Assembly: GCA_016933415.1 (NCBI GenBank)
Contig: JAFGAX010000091.1
Span: 1-44,196 of the forward strand
Direction of reading: 5' to 3'
Origin: a bacterium
GTDB taxonomy: Bacteria > Zhuqueibacterota > QNDG01 > DTFT01
DNA: 44,196 nt
The position numbers and the translations under genes were made by a program. Of the stretch, positions 18,619 to 26,989 are shown piece by piece (within the stretch, counting starts at the first letter, position 1; each line of letters opens with the position of its first letter). Below the pieces are notes generated by a model. That model saw only the letters and a program-made list of their open reading frames with translations, was not told the DNA's origin and did no database searches.

Positions 18619-19599
18619 CTATTTCCCGGTCGTTTCCCTGTACCAGTCCACGAAAGTCCGGATGCCGTCCTCGATGCGCGTCTTCGGCGCGTAATCCAGC
18701 TCCCGGACCGCCTTCGACACGTCCGCGAAGGTCACCGGCACGTCTCCCGGCTGGTCCGGCAGGCGCTTGATGTTCGCTTTCCTGCCGACCCGCTCCTCGA
18801 TCAGGCGGATCAGATCGCGCAGTTCGATGGTCCGCGACTCCCCGAGGTTGTAGATGGCGTACCCGCGGCACCGCTCCAGGGACTTCTCCATCCCGTCCAT
18901 GATGTCGGAAACAAACGTGTAATCCCGCCGGCTCGTGCCGTCGCCGAACAGCGGGATTTCACGGCCCTCGTCGATCAGGCGCGTGAACTTGTGGATGGCC
19001 ATGTCCGGCCGCTGGCGGGGGCCGTACACGGTGAAGAAACGAAGACAGTGCACCGGCAGACCGTACAGGGCATGGTACGTGTAGGCGAGCAGTTCGCCCG
19101 CCCGCTTGGAGGACGCGTACGGCGAGAGCGGCCCGTCCACGGCATCATTCTCAGAGAACGGGACCCTGGCGTTCGCCCCGTACACCGACGAGGAGGACGC
19201 GAAGCAAAACCGGCCGACGCCGTGCTTCACGGCCGCTTCGAGCAGGTTGGCGGTGCCCTCGACGTTGACCCGCTGATACAGCGCGGGCTCCTGAATGGAG
19301 GGCCGGACGCCCGCCCGCGCGGCAAGATGCACGACCGCGTCGATCCGCTGCTCCGCGAAAATCGCCCGGACCTTCGCGGCGTCGAGAATATCGCCCTCGA
19401 TCAGCCGGTAGATGTCCGTGCCCCGCTCCGTCAGCGCCCGCACGTTCCGGCGCTTGACCGCGGGATCGTAGTAATCGTTGAAATTGTCGAGGGCGGTCAC
19501 GGCGTGCCCCCGCGAGATCATCCGTTCCGAAAAATGGGAGCCGATGAACCCGGCCCCCCCCGTGATCAGAATGCGCAGGCCGGCCGTCTCAGTAGGCAT
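18619..19599 (-). CDS. NAD-dependent epimerase (UDP-glucuronate 4-epimerase-like)
   Basis: LRILITGGAGFIGSHFSERMISRGHAVTALDNFNDYYDPAVKRRN, YASSKRAGE, FFTVYGPRQRPDMAI. Start overlaps the upstream kinase gene. Confidence 0.9.
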   Translation of the reverse strand: MPTETAGLRILITGGAGFIGSHFSERMISRGHAVTALDNFNDYYDPAVKRRNVRALTERGTDIYRLIEGDILDAAKVRAIFAEQRIDAVVHLAARAGVRPSIQEPALYQRVNVEGTANLLEAAVKHGVGRFCFASSSSVYGANARVPFSENDAVDGPLSPYASSKRAGELLAYTYHALYGLPVHCLRFFTVYGPRQRPDMAIHKFTRLIDEGREIPLFGDGTSRRDYTFVSDIMDGMEKSLERCRGYAIYNLGESRTIELRDLIRLIEERVGRKANIKRLPDQPGDVPVTFADVSKAVRELDYAPKTRIEDGIRTFVDWYRETTGK

Positions 19600-21880
19600 A
19601 GTAGCTGTAGCCCTCATGCGCGACCTCCACCCCGGCGCCGTTGAGAATCACGCCGATCACCTTGGCGCGGACGTTCTGGAAGAGCTCCATCTTGCGCTGG
19701 ACGTCGTCGCGCTTCGTCATGCCCGCGCGGATGACCAGGGACACGCCGTCGACCAGCGTGCCCAGAATCACCGCGTCGGACGCCGCGAACAGCGGCGGCG
19801 TGTCGAAGATCACGAAATCGTAGCGCTGCGTGATGCCCTCAATGAACTTCTGCATCTTGTCCGATCCGAGCAGTTCGGAGGGATTCGGGATCATGGATCC
19901 GCAGGTGATCAGCGTGAGATTGGGGATGTAGGTCTCGTTCAGCACCGAATCGAGCGACGCCACGCCCGTCAGGTAATTGGTCAATCCGGGCTTCTTGGGG
20001 CAGTTGAAGCTGTTGTGCAGGACACCGCGGCGGAAATCGGCGTCGATCAGCAGGGTCCTGGATTTCTGCTGGGCCAGCGTGATGGCCAGGTTCGCCGCGG
20101 TGAACGACTTGCCCTCCCCGGGCGCCACGCTGCTGACCACCATCGACTTCACCGGCCCGAAGGTCTTGGAGAAGAGGATGCTGGTCCGCAGGGACCGGTA
20201 GGCCTCGCCGACGGGCGTGGGCGAATAGTCATGCGTCACGATCTGCGAGCTGATGCTCTTCGCCTTCTCGGAATCCTGTAGCTCGTAGGTGTCGAACTTG
20301 ACCTTGGGGATCACGCCCAGGATATTGAGCTTCAGGTACCGCTTGATGTCGTCGCGCGATTTGATCCGCTTGTCCGCCAGCTCCCACAGGAGCGCGGCGC
20401 CGAGGCCGAGGCCCAGGCCCATCAGGAGGCCCATGCCCATCTTCTTGCGCTTGTCCGCGCTGATCGGCCGGCTGGGGGGAAGCGCCCGGTCGTAGAGGGT
20501 GATGTTCTCCGGCTCCACGGCTTCGTTGATCTGGGCCTCCTTGAAGTTCCGCGAGAGCGCCTCGTGGATGGCCTCGTTGGCCCGGCGCTTCCGGTTGAGG
20601 CGGATGAAATTGATCTCCTCCTTGGGCAGTTTGCTGAGCTGGCTCTGAAGCGTCTCCGCCTCGTTCTGGAGCTCGGCCATCTGCTGGTCGATCGCCGTCA
20701 GCTTGTTCCGGGCGAGGTTGAAGAGCGTCGACTGAATTTCCGTCAAATCGTCGTTGAGCTGTTTCACCCGGGGGTTCAATGCGGGCGCGCTGCCCATCCG
20801 GTCGAGTTCGGCGTACTTGCTCCGCCACTGCTGGCTGGCCACGGTCATGTCCGGGTCGCCGCGAAAAACCGGATAGCCGATGATCTGGTCGTAGATGTAG
20901 CGCGCGGAGACGCCGGTTTCAAAATCAGGGCTCGTGGGGTCGAGCCGGGAGAGAAGCTGGGCCAGATCCTTCTTCTGGACCGTCAGGTCGCCGACCCGGT
21001 CGCTGTTCTGGTCGAGTTTGGCCACGATGGCGCGGCTTTCCTCGTCCAGGTTCTGGATGTGCGTGTCCCGGAATTTTTCAAGCTGGTAGTCGGTGTCGTT
21101 CAGGTCGCGCTGGACGATGGCCAGCTGTTCCTCGAGATACTCGCGGCTGAAACGGCTCGCGCGCCGCTGGATCTCGATGCTTTTCTGCACGAATTTTTCG
21201 GCCAGCCGGTTGATCGTCTCCGCCGCGAGATACGGGTCGGTGTCGGTCAGGGTGATCTGCATCAGGGTGCGGCCCTGGGGGATGATATCCTCCGAGGCCT
21301 GCAGTTGCGCGACCGTGGACTGAAAGTCCTGGATATGGAACGCCACCCGCGGACGCCGGCGCACGACTTCGGGATTCAGGCGGAAGGAGAATCCGTTCAT
21401 GCTGACCGTGTCCTCGATGAAATGCTCCACGCGGGCGCTGTCGAGCATCTTCACCTCGGACCACACGGCGGCGGTTCCGTTCGGATGAAAGCGCATTTCG
21501 TACCGGCCGGGCACCGGATTCCGGGTCGTGAAGAACGTCCGGAACACGTCCTGCCGGTACAGCCTCGGATCCGCGTTGTGTATGATCTTCAGCGTCAACC
21601 CCAGCTCCGCCGTGACTTCTTCCGCGAAACTGCGGCTGCGGAGCTTGGCGATGCGGTTCTCGATGAGGTTCTCCGAAACCGTGGCCGAGATGTTCTCGAA
21701 ACTCAGCCAGGCGTCGGCCTTGAAAACAGGCGGTTGCTTTTTCAGATACACGTACCACGGCGTCGCGACGAGGACGGTGCAGCCCAGAACGAGCCACCAC
21801 CGCCGGAGAACGCCGCGGACATACTTCATCAGATCCACATTTTCCTGATTCGGCGCGTTGCTGTCGAAAAACTCTTCCAT
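19589..21880 (-). CDS. Polysaccharide co-polymerase / bacterial tyrosine kinase (Wzc-like, fused Wzz and BY-kinase)
   Basis: N-terminal Wzz region with coiled coil; Walker A SSVAPGEGKSFTAANLA, Walker A' LLIDADFRRG, Walker B VIFDTPP; C-terminal tyrosine cluster GYSYYAY. Confidence 0.92.
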   Translation of the reverse strand: MEEFFDSNAPNQENVDLMKYVRGVLRRWWLVLGCTVLVATPWYVYLKKQPPVFKADAWLSFENISATVSENLIENRIAKLRSRSFAEEVTAELGLTLKIIHNADPRLYRQDVFRTFFTTRNPVPGRYEMRFHPNGTAAVWSEVKMLDSARVEHFIEDTVSMNGFSFRLNPEVVRRRPRVAFHIQDFQSTVAQLQASEDIIPQGRTLMQITLTDTDPYLAAETINRLAEKFVQKSIEIQRRASRFSREYLEEQLAIVQRDLNDTDYQLEKFRDTHIQNLDEESRAIVAKLDQNSDRVGDLTVQKKDLAQLLSRLDPTSPDFETGVSARYIYDQIIGYPVFRGDPDMTVASQQWRSKYAELDRMGSAPALNPRVKQLNDDLTEIQSTLFNLARNKLTAIDQQMAELQNEAETLQSQLSKLPKEEINFIRLNRKRRANEAIHEALSRNFKEAQINEAVEPENITLYDRALPPSRPISADKRKKMGMGLLMGLGLGLGAALLWELADKRIKSRDDIKRYLKLNILGVIPKVKFDTYELQDSEKAKSISSQIVTHDYSPTPVGEAYRSLRTSILFSKTFGPVKSMVVSSVAPGEGKSFTAANLAITLAQQKSRTLLIDADFRRGVLHNSFNCPKKPGLTNYLTGVASLDSVLNETYIPNLTLITCGSMIPNPSELLGSDKMQKFIEGITQRYDFVIFDTPPLFAASDAVILGTLVDGVSLVIRAGMTKRDDVQRKMELFQNVRAKVIGVILNGAGVEVAHEGYSYYAY

Positions 21881-21944
21881 TCCTGCTCCTGATGGACGAT
21901 CGCGCCCCGGCGGGCGCGGGTGATGTCTTATGGATAACGGCGGA

Positions 21945-22658
21945 TCACAGACTGCCGTACCGCAGCCGCAGATACAGAATGAACATCGAGGCGAACAGAT
22001 TGAGCATCACGAGCAGGGTCCCGATATCGATCGACCCCCTCGGATACGCGATAATCTGGTCGCCGGACTCGATGCCCACCTCTTCGAGCGAGTACCCGTT
22101 TTCGAAACTCTGCAGGAGGTCCTTGATCACGACCTTGCCGCTCCGCTCCACCACCATTTTCTTCAGGTCGGCATTCGCCGCCGGCCCGCCTGCTTCCGCC
22201 ACCAGATCCCACAGCGAATTGGCGGGATCCACGCGGTACGATCCGGGCCGGTTGAATGAGCCCTGCATGACCAGGCGGATCAGGGGATGCACCTCGATAT
22301 ACGGATTATGGAGGTATTCCCGGAGCTTTTCCTGGAGCGTATTCATGAGTTCGTAGACCGTGAGCCCCCTGACCTTGACCTCGCCGATGAGGGGCATGAC
22401 GATGAAACCGGACTGATTGATCGGGTAATCGCCGCTCAGGTTGATGTTCGCCGCCTGTTCCTGATACAATTCCCAGACCCGGATGCGCACGGCATCCCCT
22501 GGCTGAAAAATGGTCAGGGACTTGGCGGATTTGCTCCAGCGGGGCTGGGAGGCGCCGGTCTGGCCGTGAAGCCCGGCGGACGCCCCCAGAAAAACGCAGA
22601 GTAAAACGGCGGTAACCCCTTTATTTGCAAAGGACAAAGAGTGCACGGCGCTGCGCAT
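21945..22658 (-). CDS. Polysaccharide export outer-membrane protein (Wza-like, SLBB)
   Basis: Signal-like N-terminus; FQPGDAVRIRVWELYQEQAANINLSGDYPINQSGFIVMPLIGEVKVRGLTVYELMNTLQEKLREYLHNPYIEV. Confidence 0.9.
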   Translation of the reverse strand: MRSAVHSLSFANKGVTAVLLCVFLGASAGLHGQTGASQPRWSKSAKSLTIFQPGDAVRIRVWELYQEQAANINLSGDYPINQSGFIVMPLIGEVKVRGLTVYELMNTLQEKLREYLHNPYIEVHPLIRLVMQGSFNRPGSYRVDPANSLWDLVAEAGGPAANADLKKMVVERSGKVVIKDLLQSFENGYSLEEVGIESGDQIIAYPRGSIDIGTLLVMLNLFASMFILYLRLRYGSL

Positions 22659-22738
22659 TCCGGGCTTCCTTTCCGAAAGAGGATTTGGACGGGTCTTAGC
22701 CCACCCAAAAAGGCAAATCACATACCATGGAGACCGGA

Positions 22739-23440
22739 TTACCTGGAGCGGTAAAACCGGTGGCGTTTCTCCCGTGTTTCCAGGTTCAGGGTTCGGAGCA
22801 GGGAGAACAGGCGGAGGGGGCCGATCCGGACATATCCGTATTTTTCCGTTCCCAGCCGCCTCCGGATCTCCATGAGCCCGGCCATCGGATTATCGATGAC
22901 GATTTTCTTGATCCGCTCGACGACGGGAAAATCCTTATAGGACAATTCGTCTTCCGCGTCCGGGGCCGACCGTTTGCCGTGCAGGCCGGGCGGCACCGGC
23001 GGTTTCTCGATGGAAACGGGTATCGGCGGCCGGGCCGGAGCCTTCGGATTCTGCCGCTCGGTCTCGGTGATGTCGATGCCGCGGAGCAGGTCGAATTCGT
23101 CGACCGCCTCCTCCACCGATTCGTAGGTGTTCAGAATCTTGTGAAACTCGAGCATTTCGAACACCTCGGCGACTTCGGGGACCATGCGGACGAATTTCAG
23201 GTCCCCGCCCTGCTCCCGGATGTTCTTGATTTCGCCGACGAAAACGCCCCAGCCGGCGCTGCTGATGTAGGTCACGCGCCCCAGATCCACGATGATCTGG
23301 ACCTTTTTCTGCCGCATCAGGTCCTGAATGATGTCGGCCATCTCCGGACACGTGGTCGTGTCGATGTAGCCGGAAACCGTGATGAGCGAGAGGTCCAGCC
23401 GGCCGCCGACCTGGTAGATCTGTATCTGTATTCCCTGCAT
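22739..23440 (-). CDS. STAS-domain protein with C-terminal HTH-like extension
   Basis: STAS core VSGYIDTTTCPEMADIIQDLM..IIVDLGRVTYISSAGWGVFVGEIK with conserved Ser; C-terminal VERIKKIVIDNPMAGLMEIRRRLGTEKYGYVRIGPLRLFSLLRTLNLETREKRHRFY. Confidence 0.8.
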   Translation of the reverse strand: MQGIQIQIYQVGGRLDLSLITVSGYIDTTTCPEMADIIQDLMRQKKVQIIVDLGRVTYISSAGWGVFVGEIKNIREQGGDLKFVRMVPEVAEVFEMLEFHKILNTYESVEEAVDEFDLLRGIDITETERQNPKAPARPPIPVSIEKPPVPPGLHGKRSAPDAEDELSYKDFPVVERIKKIVIDNPMAGLMEIRRRLGTEKYGYVRIGPLRLFSLLRTLNLETREKRHRFYRSR

Positions 23441-23450
23441 GCCGGTTCCG

Positions 23451-24941
23451 TCAGGTCTTGATCAGCAGTAAGCACTTATGGTACAGCTGCACGTACCGTT
23501 TCGCGGAGGCTTCCCAGGAGAAATCCTTCCGCATCCCGTTCTTCTGAATGCGCTGCCACGTCCTCGGGTCGCCGAAGGCCTTCACCGCCTGTTTCAGCGC
23601 GGCGACAAGGGATTTCGCGTCGATGGCGGCGAGAACAAACCCGGTGCCCCGCTCGGATCTCGGCTTGACCGGCTCCACGGTGTCGAGCAGGCCGCCCACC
23701 GGCGCGACCACCGGCACCGTGCCGTATTTCAGGCTGTAGATCTGGGTCAGGCCGCACGGTTCAAACCGCGACGGCATCAGAAAAATGTCGGCGCCCGCGA
23801 TGAGCAGATGGGCGAGCGATTCGTCGAATCCCAGATGGACCCCGACGCGTCCGGGGTATTTCTTCACGGCTTTTTTGAAGAAGGTCTCGTACGCCTCCTC
23901 GCCCTGTCCGAGCAAAAGAAAAACGCCGTTCAGTGCCATGATGGGGCCGAAGGCGTCCCGGACCAGGTCCATGCCCTTCTGCCCCGTCATCCGGGTCACC
24001 ATGGCGATGACCGGGACGCCTGCCTTGAAGGGAAGTCCGAAGCGTTCGAAAAGGGCCCGCTTGTTCCCCTCCTTCTCCGGGATGCGCTGGAAATTGTAGG
24101 GATGCGGGATCAGCTTGTCCGTTTCCGGGTTCCAGACATGGGTGTCGATGCCGTTCGCGATTCCGAAAAACTGCTTCTTCCGGGACCGCAGCAGCTTTTC
24201 CAGCCCGAATCCGAATTCAGCGGACGACTGCGCCTCGGCCGCGTGTTTCTCGCTGACCGTGTTCAGCAGATCCGAGGATTGAATGCCGAGACGCAGAAAA
24301 TTCACGCCGCCGTTCGCGTCGAGCCCGCTGTCCGCGGAACGGTTCTTGGTGTCGAAGCCGATCGCGGCCGCGTTTTTCGCGTCAAACCACCCCTGGAAGG
24401 CGAAATTGTGAACCGTGAACAGCGTGGAAGTCTGTGAGAAGAAAGGGTTGCCGAGATACAGGGTTTTCAGGTAATAGGGGATCAGGCCCGTCTGCCAGTC
24501 ATTGCAGTGTATGATGTCCGGCTGCCAGTGAAGGCGGTTCAGGGTCTCCAGCACGCCTTTCGAGAAAAGCGCGAAGCGCTGGGCGTTGTCCGGGTAATCC
24601 GCGCCCGTCTTGGGATCGGTGTACATGCCCTTGCGGAAAAAGAACGGCTTGTAGTCGATGAAATACACCTGCACCTTGGTGTCGGGAAGGAAGGCCGACT
24701 TGACGTGGATCTGATGCGTCTCCGCGCCAACCGAAACGCCGATGTTCTGCAGACGGATCACGTCCCGCAGAATGTACCGCCGCTCGTTGATGCTCTGGTA
24801 CTGGGGCGTGATGATGCGGACGTCGTGCCCCATGTCCTTGAGCGCCTTGGGCAGGGAGCCGCCCACGTCCCCGAGGCCGCCCGTTTTGGAGAACGGCGCG
24901 ACTTCGGAATAAACCATCAGGATCTTCAGCTTGCTCTTCAT
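23451..24941 (-). CDS. glgA: Glycogen/starch synthase
   Basis: LKILMVYSEVAPFSKTGGLGDVGGSLPKALKDMGHDVRIITPQY, HCNDWQTGLIPYYLK, FMPSRFEPCGLTQIYSLKYGTVPVVAPVGGLLDTV. Confidence 0.95.
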   Translation of the reverse strand: MKSKLKILMVYSEVAPFSKTGGLGDVGGSLPKALKDMGHDVRIITPQYQSINERRYILRDVIRLQNIGVSVGAETHQIHVKSAFLPDTKVQVYFIDYKPFFFRKGMYTDPKTGADYPDNAQRFALFSKGVLETLNRLHWQPDIIHCNDWQTGLIPYYLKTLYLGNPFFSQTSTLFTVHNFAFQGWFDAKNAAAIGFDTKNRSADSGLDANGGVNFLRLGIQSSDLLNTVSEKHAAEAQSSAEFGFGLEKLLRSRKKQFFGIANGIDTHVWNPETDKLIPHPYNFQRIPEKEGNKRALFERFGLPFKAGVPVIAMVTRMTGQKGMDLVRDAFGPIMALNGVFLLLGQGEEAYETFFKKAVKKYPGRVGVHLGFDESLAHLLIAGADIFLMPSRFEPCGLTQIYSLKYGTVPVVAPVGGLLDTVEPVKPRSERGTGFVLAAIDAKSLVAALKQAVKAFGDPRTWQRIQKNGMRKDFSWEASAKRYVQLYHKCLLLIKT

Positions 24942-25133
24942 GGGCTTCCCTTCAATCGGACATCCGGCGGCCGGCCGGCTTGCAGGACGCAAGGAACCGC
25001 CGGTTCGGGCCGGATGGAAACGCGGGAGGGTTGGACGCGCCGCCCTCTCCCCACGGCAAGGCGGAGGGCACCGGTCGTCCGATGAGACCGGAAACGCTCC
25101 GCCTGTTCGTTTTGGAACGGAGATGTGAACGCA

Positions 25134-25907
25134 TCACTGCCCGGACGCGGGTCCCTCGATCTGCGCGATGAACTGTCTGGCGATGCCGATGTATTCGCTG
25201 GCCGGATAATTGTTGATCAGCTTCTGGAACTCTTCCCGGGCCCTGGTCTGGTCGTTGAGCTTGACATAGCACAGGCCGAGCTTGAGCTGGGCCGAGTCAT
25301 CCTTGTTCGAATTCGGATAGCTGAACACTTTCTCAAACGAGAGAATGGCCTGCTGGTACTGGCCCTGGTCGTAGTAGGCCTCTCCGATCCAGTACTGGCA
25401 GTTGTCGGCCAGGCTGTTCTTCGCGTTTTCCGCCAGAAGGGCTTCGAATTTCTGTATGGCTTCGCCGAGCCGCTTCGCCCGGTAAGCCTGCAGGGCCTCC
25501 TGGTAACGGCTGCTGTAGGAATCGGTTTTCCATGCCGGAGGCGTGGTCACCCGGTCCGCGGGGGCCGTATTGAATGCATATGTGTCCCCGGTCGCCTGTG
25601 TTTGAGTCTGGGAGGTCTCGAATCCGGTTTCGGCTTCGCTCTGTTCCGCGGGCATGAAAGCCGTTTCCGTCTCGAGCGGGGGCTCTTCGCTGACGCCGAG
25701 AAGCTTCAGCACGTCTTCTTCGTTGATGGATTCGTCCGATCCGTCCTCGCCGCCGATTCCGAGCATTTCATCGAGTTCCGAAAGTTCCTGGTCCGAACCG
25801 TATGGCGATGTTCCATCCATATAACTGTTGGTCGCCGCGCATCCTGTGATCAGAACCGCGGCCGCGGTCATGCAAAGCAGAAAACCGGTGATTCGCCTGG
25901 GTATCAT
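25134..25907 (-). CDS. YbgF/CpoB-like TPR lipoprotein
   Basis: Lipobox LITGC; C-terminal TPR-like repeats (AIQKFEALLAENAKNSLADNCQYWIGEAYYDQGQYQQAILSFEKVF). GGAGG lies 5 nt before the ATG at 25907. Confidence 0.8.
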   Translation of the reverse strand: MIPRRITGFLLCMTAAAVLITGCAATNSYMDGTSPYGSDQELSELDEMLGIGGEDGSDESINEEDVLKLLGVSEEPPLETETAFMPAEQSEAETGFETSQTQTQATGDTYAFNTAPADRVTTPPAWKTDSYSSRYQEALQAYRAKRLGEAIQKFEALLAENAKNSLADNCQYWIGEAYYDQGQYQQAILSFEKVFSYPNSNKDDSAQLKLGLCYVKLNDQTRAREEFQKLINNYPASEYIGIARQFIAQIEGPASGQ

Positions 25908-25948
25908 ACCCGCCTCCATGGAGAGGGATGAATGAAGTAGTATAATTT

Positions 25949-25983
25949 ATTGAAAATACGGCAAAAAATCAAGTTTTTTATTC
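25949..25983 (-). promoter_or_regulatory. Candidate promoter upstream of the ybgF-like gene
   Basis: Minus strand TTGATT-N17-TAAATT within a conserved TTTGCYRTATTTTCAAT motif shared with the ACP upstream region. Confidence 0.35.
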
Positions 25984-26784
25984 CTTCCCCGCCTTTCTGC
26001 GGCTGATCAGCGCCATCAGTACCAGTCCGAACAGCGCCATGAACAGGGAGATCAGCTGGTTATAGGTGAAGGCCATTCCCAGGAATCTGAATTGCACGGA
26101 TGATTCATAATAGCGGACAAAATCGATTGAAAAGCGGAAAATGCCGTAAAGCACGAAAAATAATGCGGATAAGAAGCCGTCCGCTCGTTTTTTGCGGTCT
26201 ACGAGCAGAAGCACGGCCAGCATCAGGAAATCGTACACAGAAGAATATAATTGCGTTGGATGAAGCCGCAATCCAGGCAGAAAAGCCCCGGCCGGGCTCT
26301 GTTCAGGAAATGCCATGCACCAGGGATGGTCTCCCGGTTTGCCGAAACAGCACCCGTTGAGAAAACAGCCGATACGGGTCAGCCCCAGCCCGAACGCCAG
26401 CGAAGGCGCGGCCGCGTCGAAGAACCGGAACACCCGTATCTTCTTATGGATGCAGAAAACCGCGATCGCTGCGACGGCGAACAACACGCCGCCGAGCATG
26501 GACAGGCCCGCGAGTCCGATCTCGCCGTCGCTCTGGAACGGATTGACCGTATCGAGCCATCGGCCCCTGAATTCGTCGACATGGGTCACGACGTAGAACA
26601 GCCGGGATCCCACGATCGCGCTCACCACCGTGATCAGTCCCGCATCCATCACGTCGTTCCCGGGGATGCCCCGCTTCTCCCCCCGCTTCATCGCCCAGAG
26701 AATGCCGACCAGAAAGGAAACAGCGAGCAGGAGGCCGTAGGCGTGAATGACGATGGGGCCGATTTTGAAAAGACTGGGGTACAT
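25978..26784 (-). CDS. lgt: Prolipoprotein diacylglyceryl transferase
   Basis: IHAYGLLLAVSFLVG, GLTRIGCFLNGCCFGKP, LHPTQLYSSVYDF, polytopic. Confidence 0.93.
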   Translation of the reverse strand: MYPSLFKIGPIVIHAYGLLLAVSFLVGILWAMKRGEKRGIPGNDVMDAGLITVVSAIVGSRLFYVVTHVDEFRGRWLDTVNPFQSDGEIGLAGLSMLGGVLFAVAAIAVFCIHKKIRVFRFFDAAAPSLAFGLGLTRIGCFLNGCCFGKPGDHPWCMAFPEQSPAGAFLPGLRLHPTQLYSSVYDFLMLAVLLLVDRKKRADGFLSALFFVLYGIFRFSIDFVRYYESSVQFRFLGMAFTYNQLISLFMALFGLVLMALISRRKAGKE

Positions 26785-26818
26785 GCTTTCTCCTCACTTC
26801 ACTATTTTTTTGATGATG

Positions 26819-26876
26819 CGGGGTTCCCGCCTCCGAGCCTGCGCCGCAGGGGCCGGAGCCTCCCGCGAAGCGGGAC
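26819..26876. repeat. GC-rich REP/BIME-like element, copy A
   Basis: GCGGGGTTCCCGCCTCCGAGCCTGCGCCGCAGGGGCCGGAGCCTCCCGCGAAGCGGGA: adjacent hairpins (GCGGG-GTT-CCCGC, CCTGCG-C-CGCAGG, TCCCGC-GAA-GCGGGA); similar to the elements at 32.2 and 39.6 kb. Confidence 0.7.
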
Positions 26877-26989
26877 CAATCGGCCTTATATTAAAAACAA
26901 TGACGGCCTGCGGGGAAACAATTAGAAGATCATATTCGATTGAGAATCGCAGGCAGTCAGGCCGAAAGTCCTCAATCGTCGATGAGTTT

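Noticed and set aside
15671-18694. 1007-aa plus-strand ORF
   Set aside because: Antisense shadow of ugd and the sugar transferase, both with full conserved motifs. The translation is rich in R/H/D/E/P/Q with no recognisable domain, as expected for a GC-rich reverse frame.
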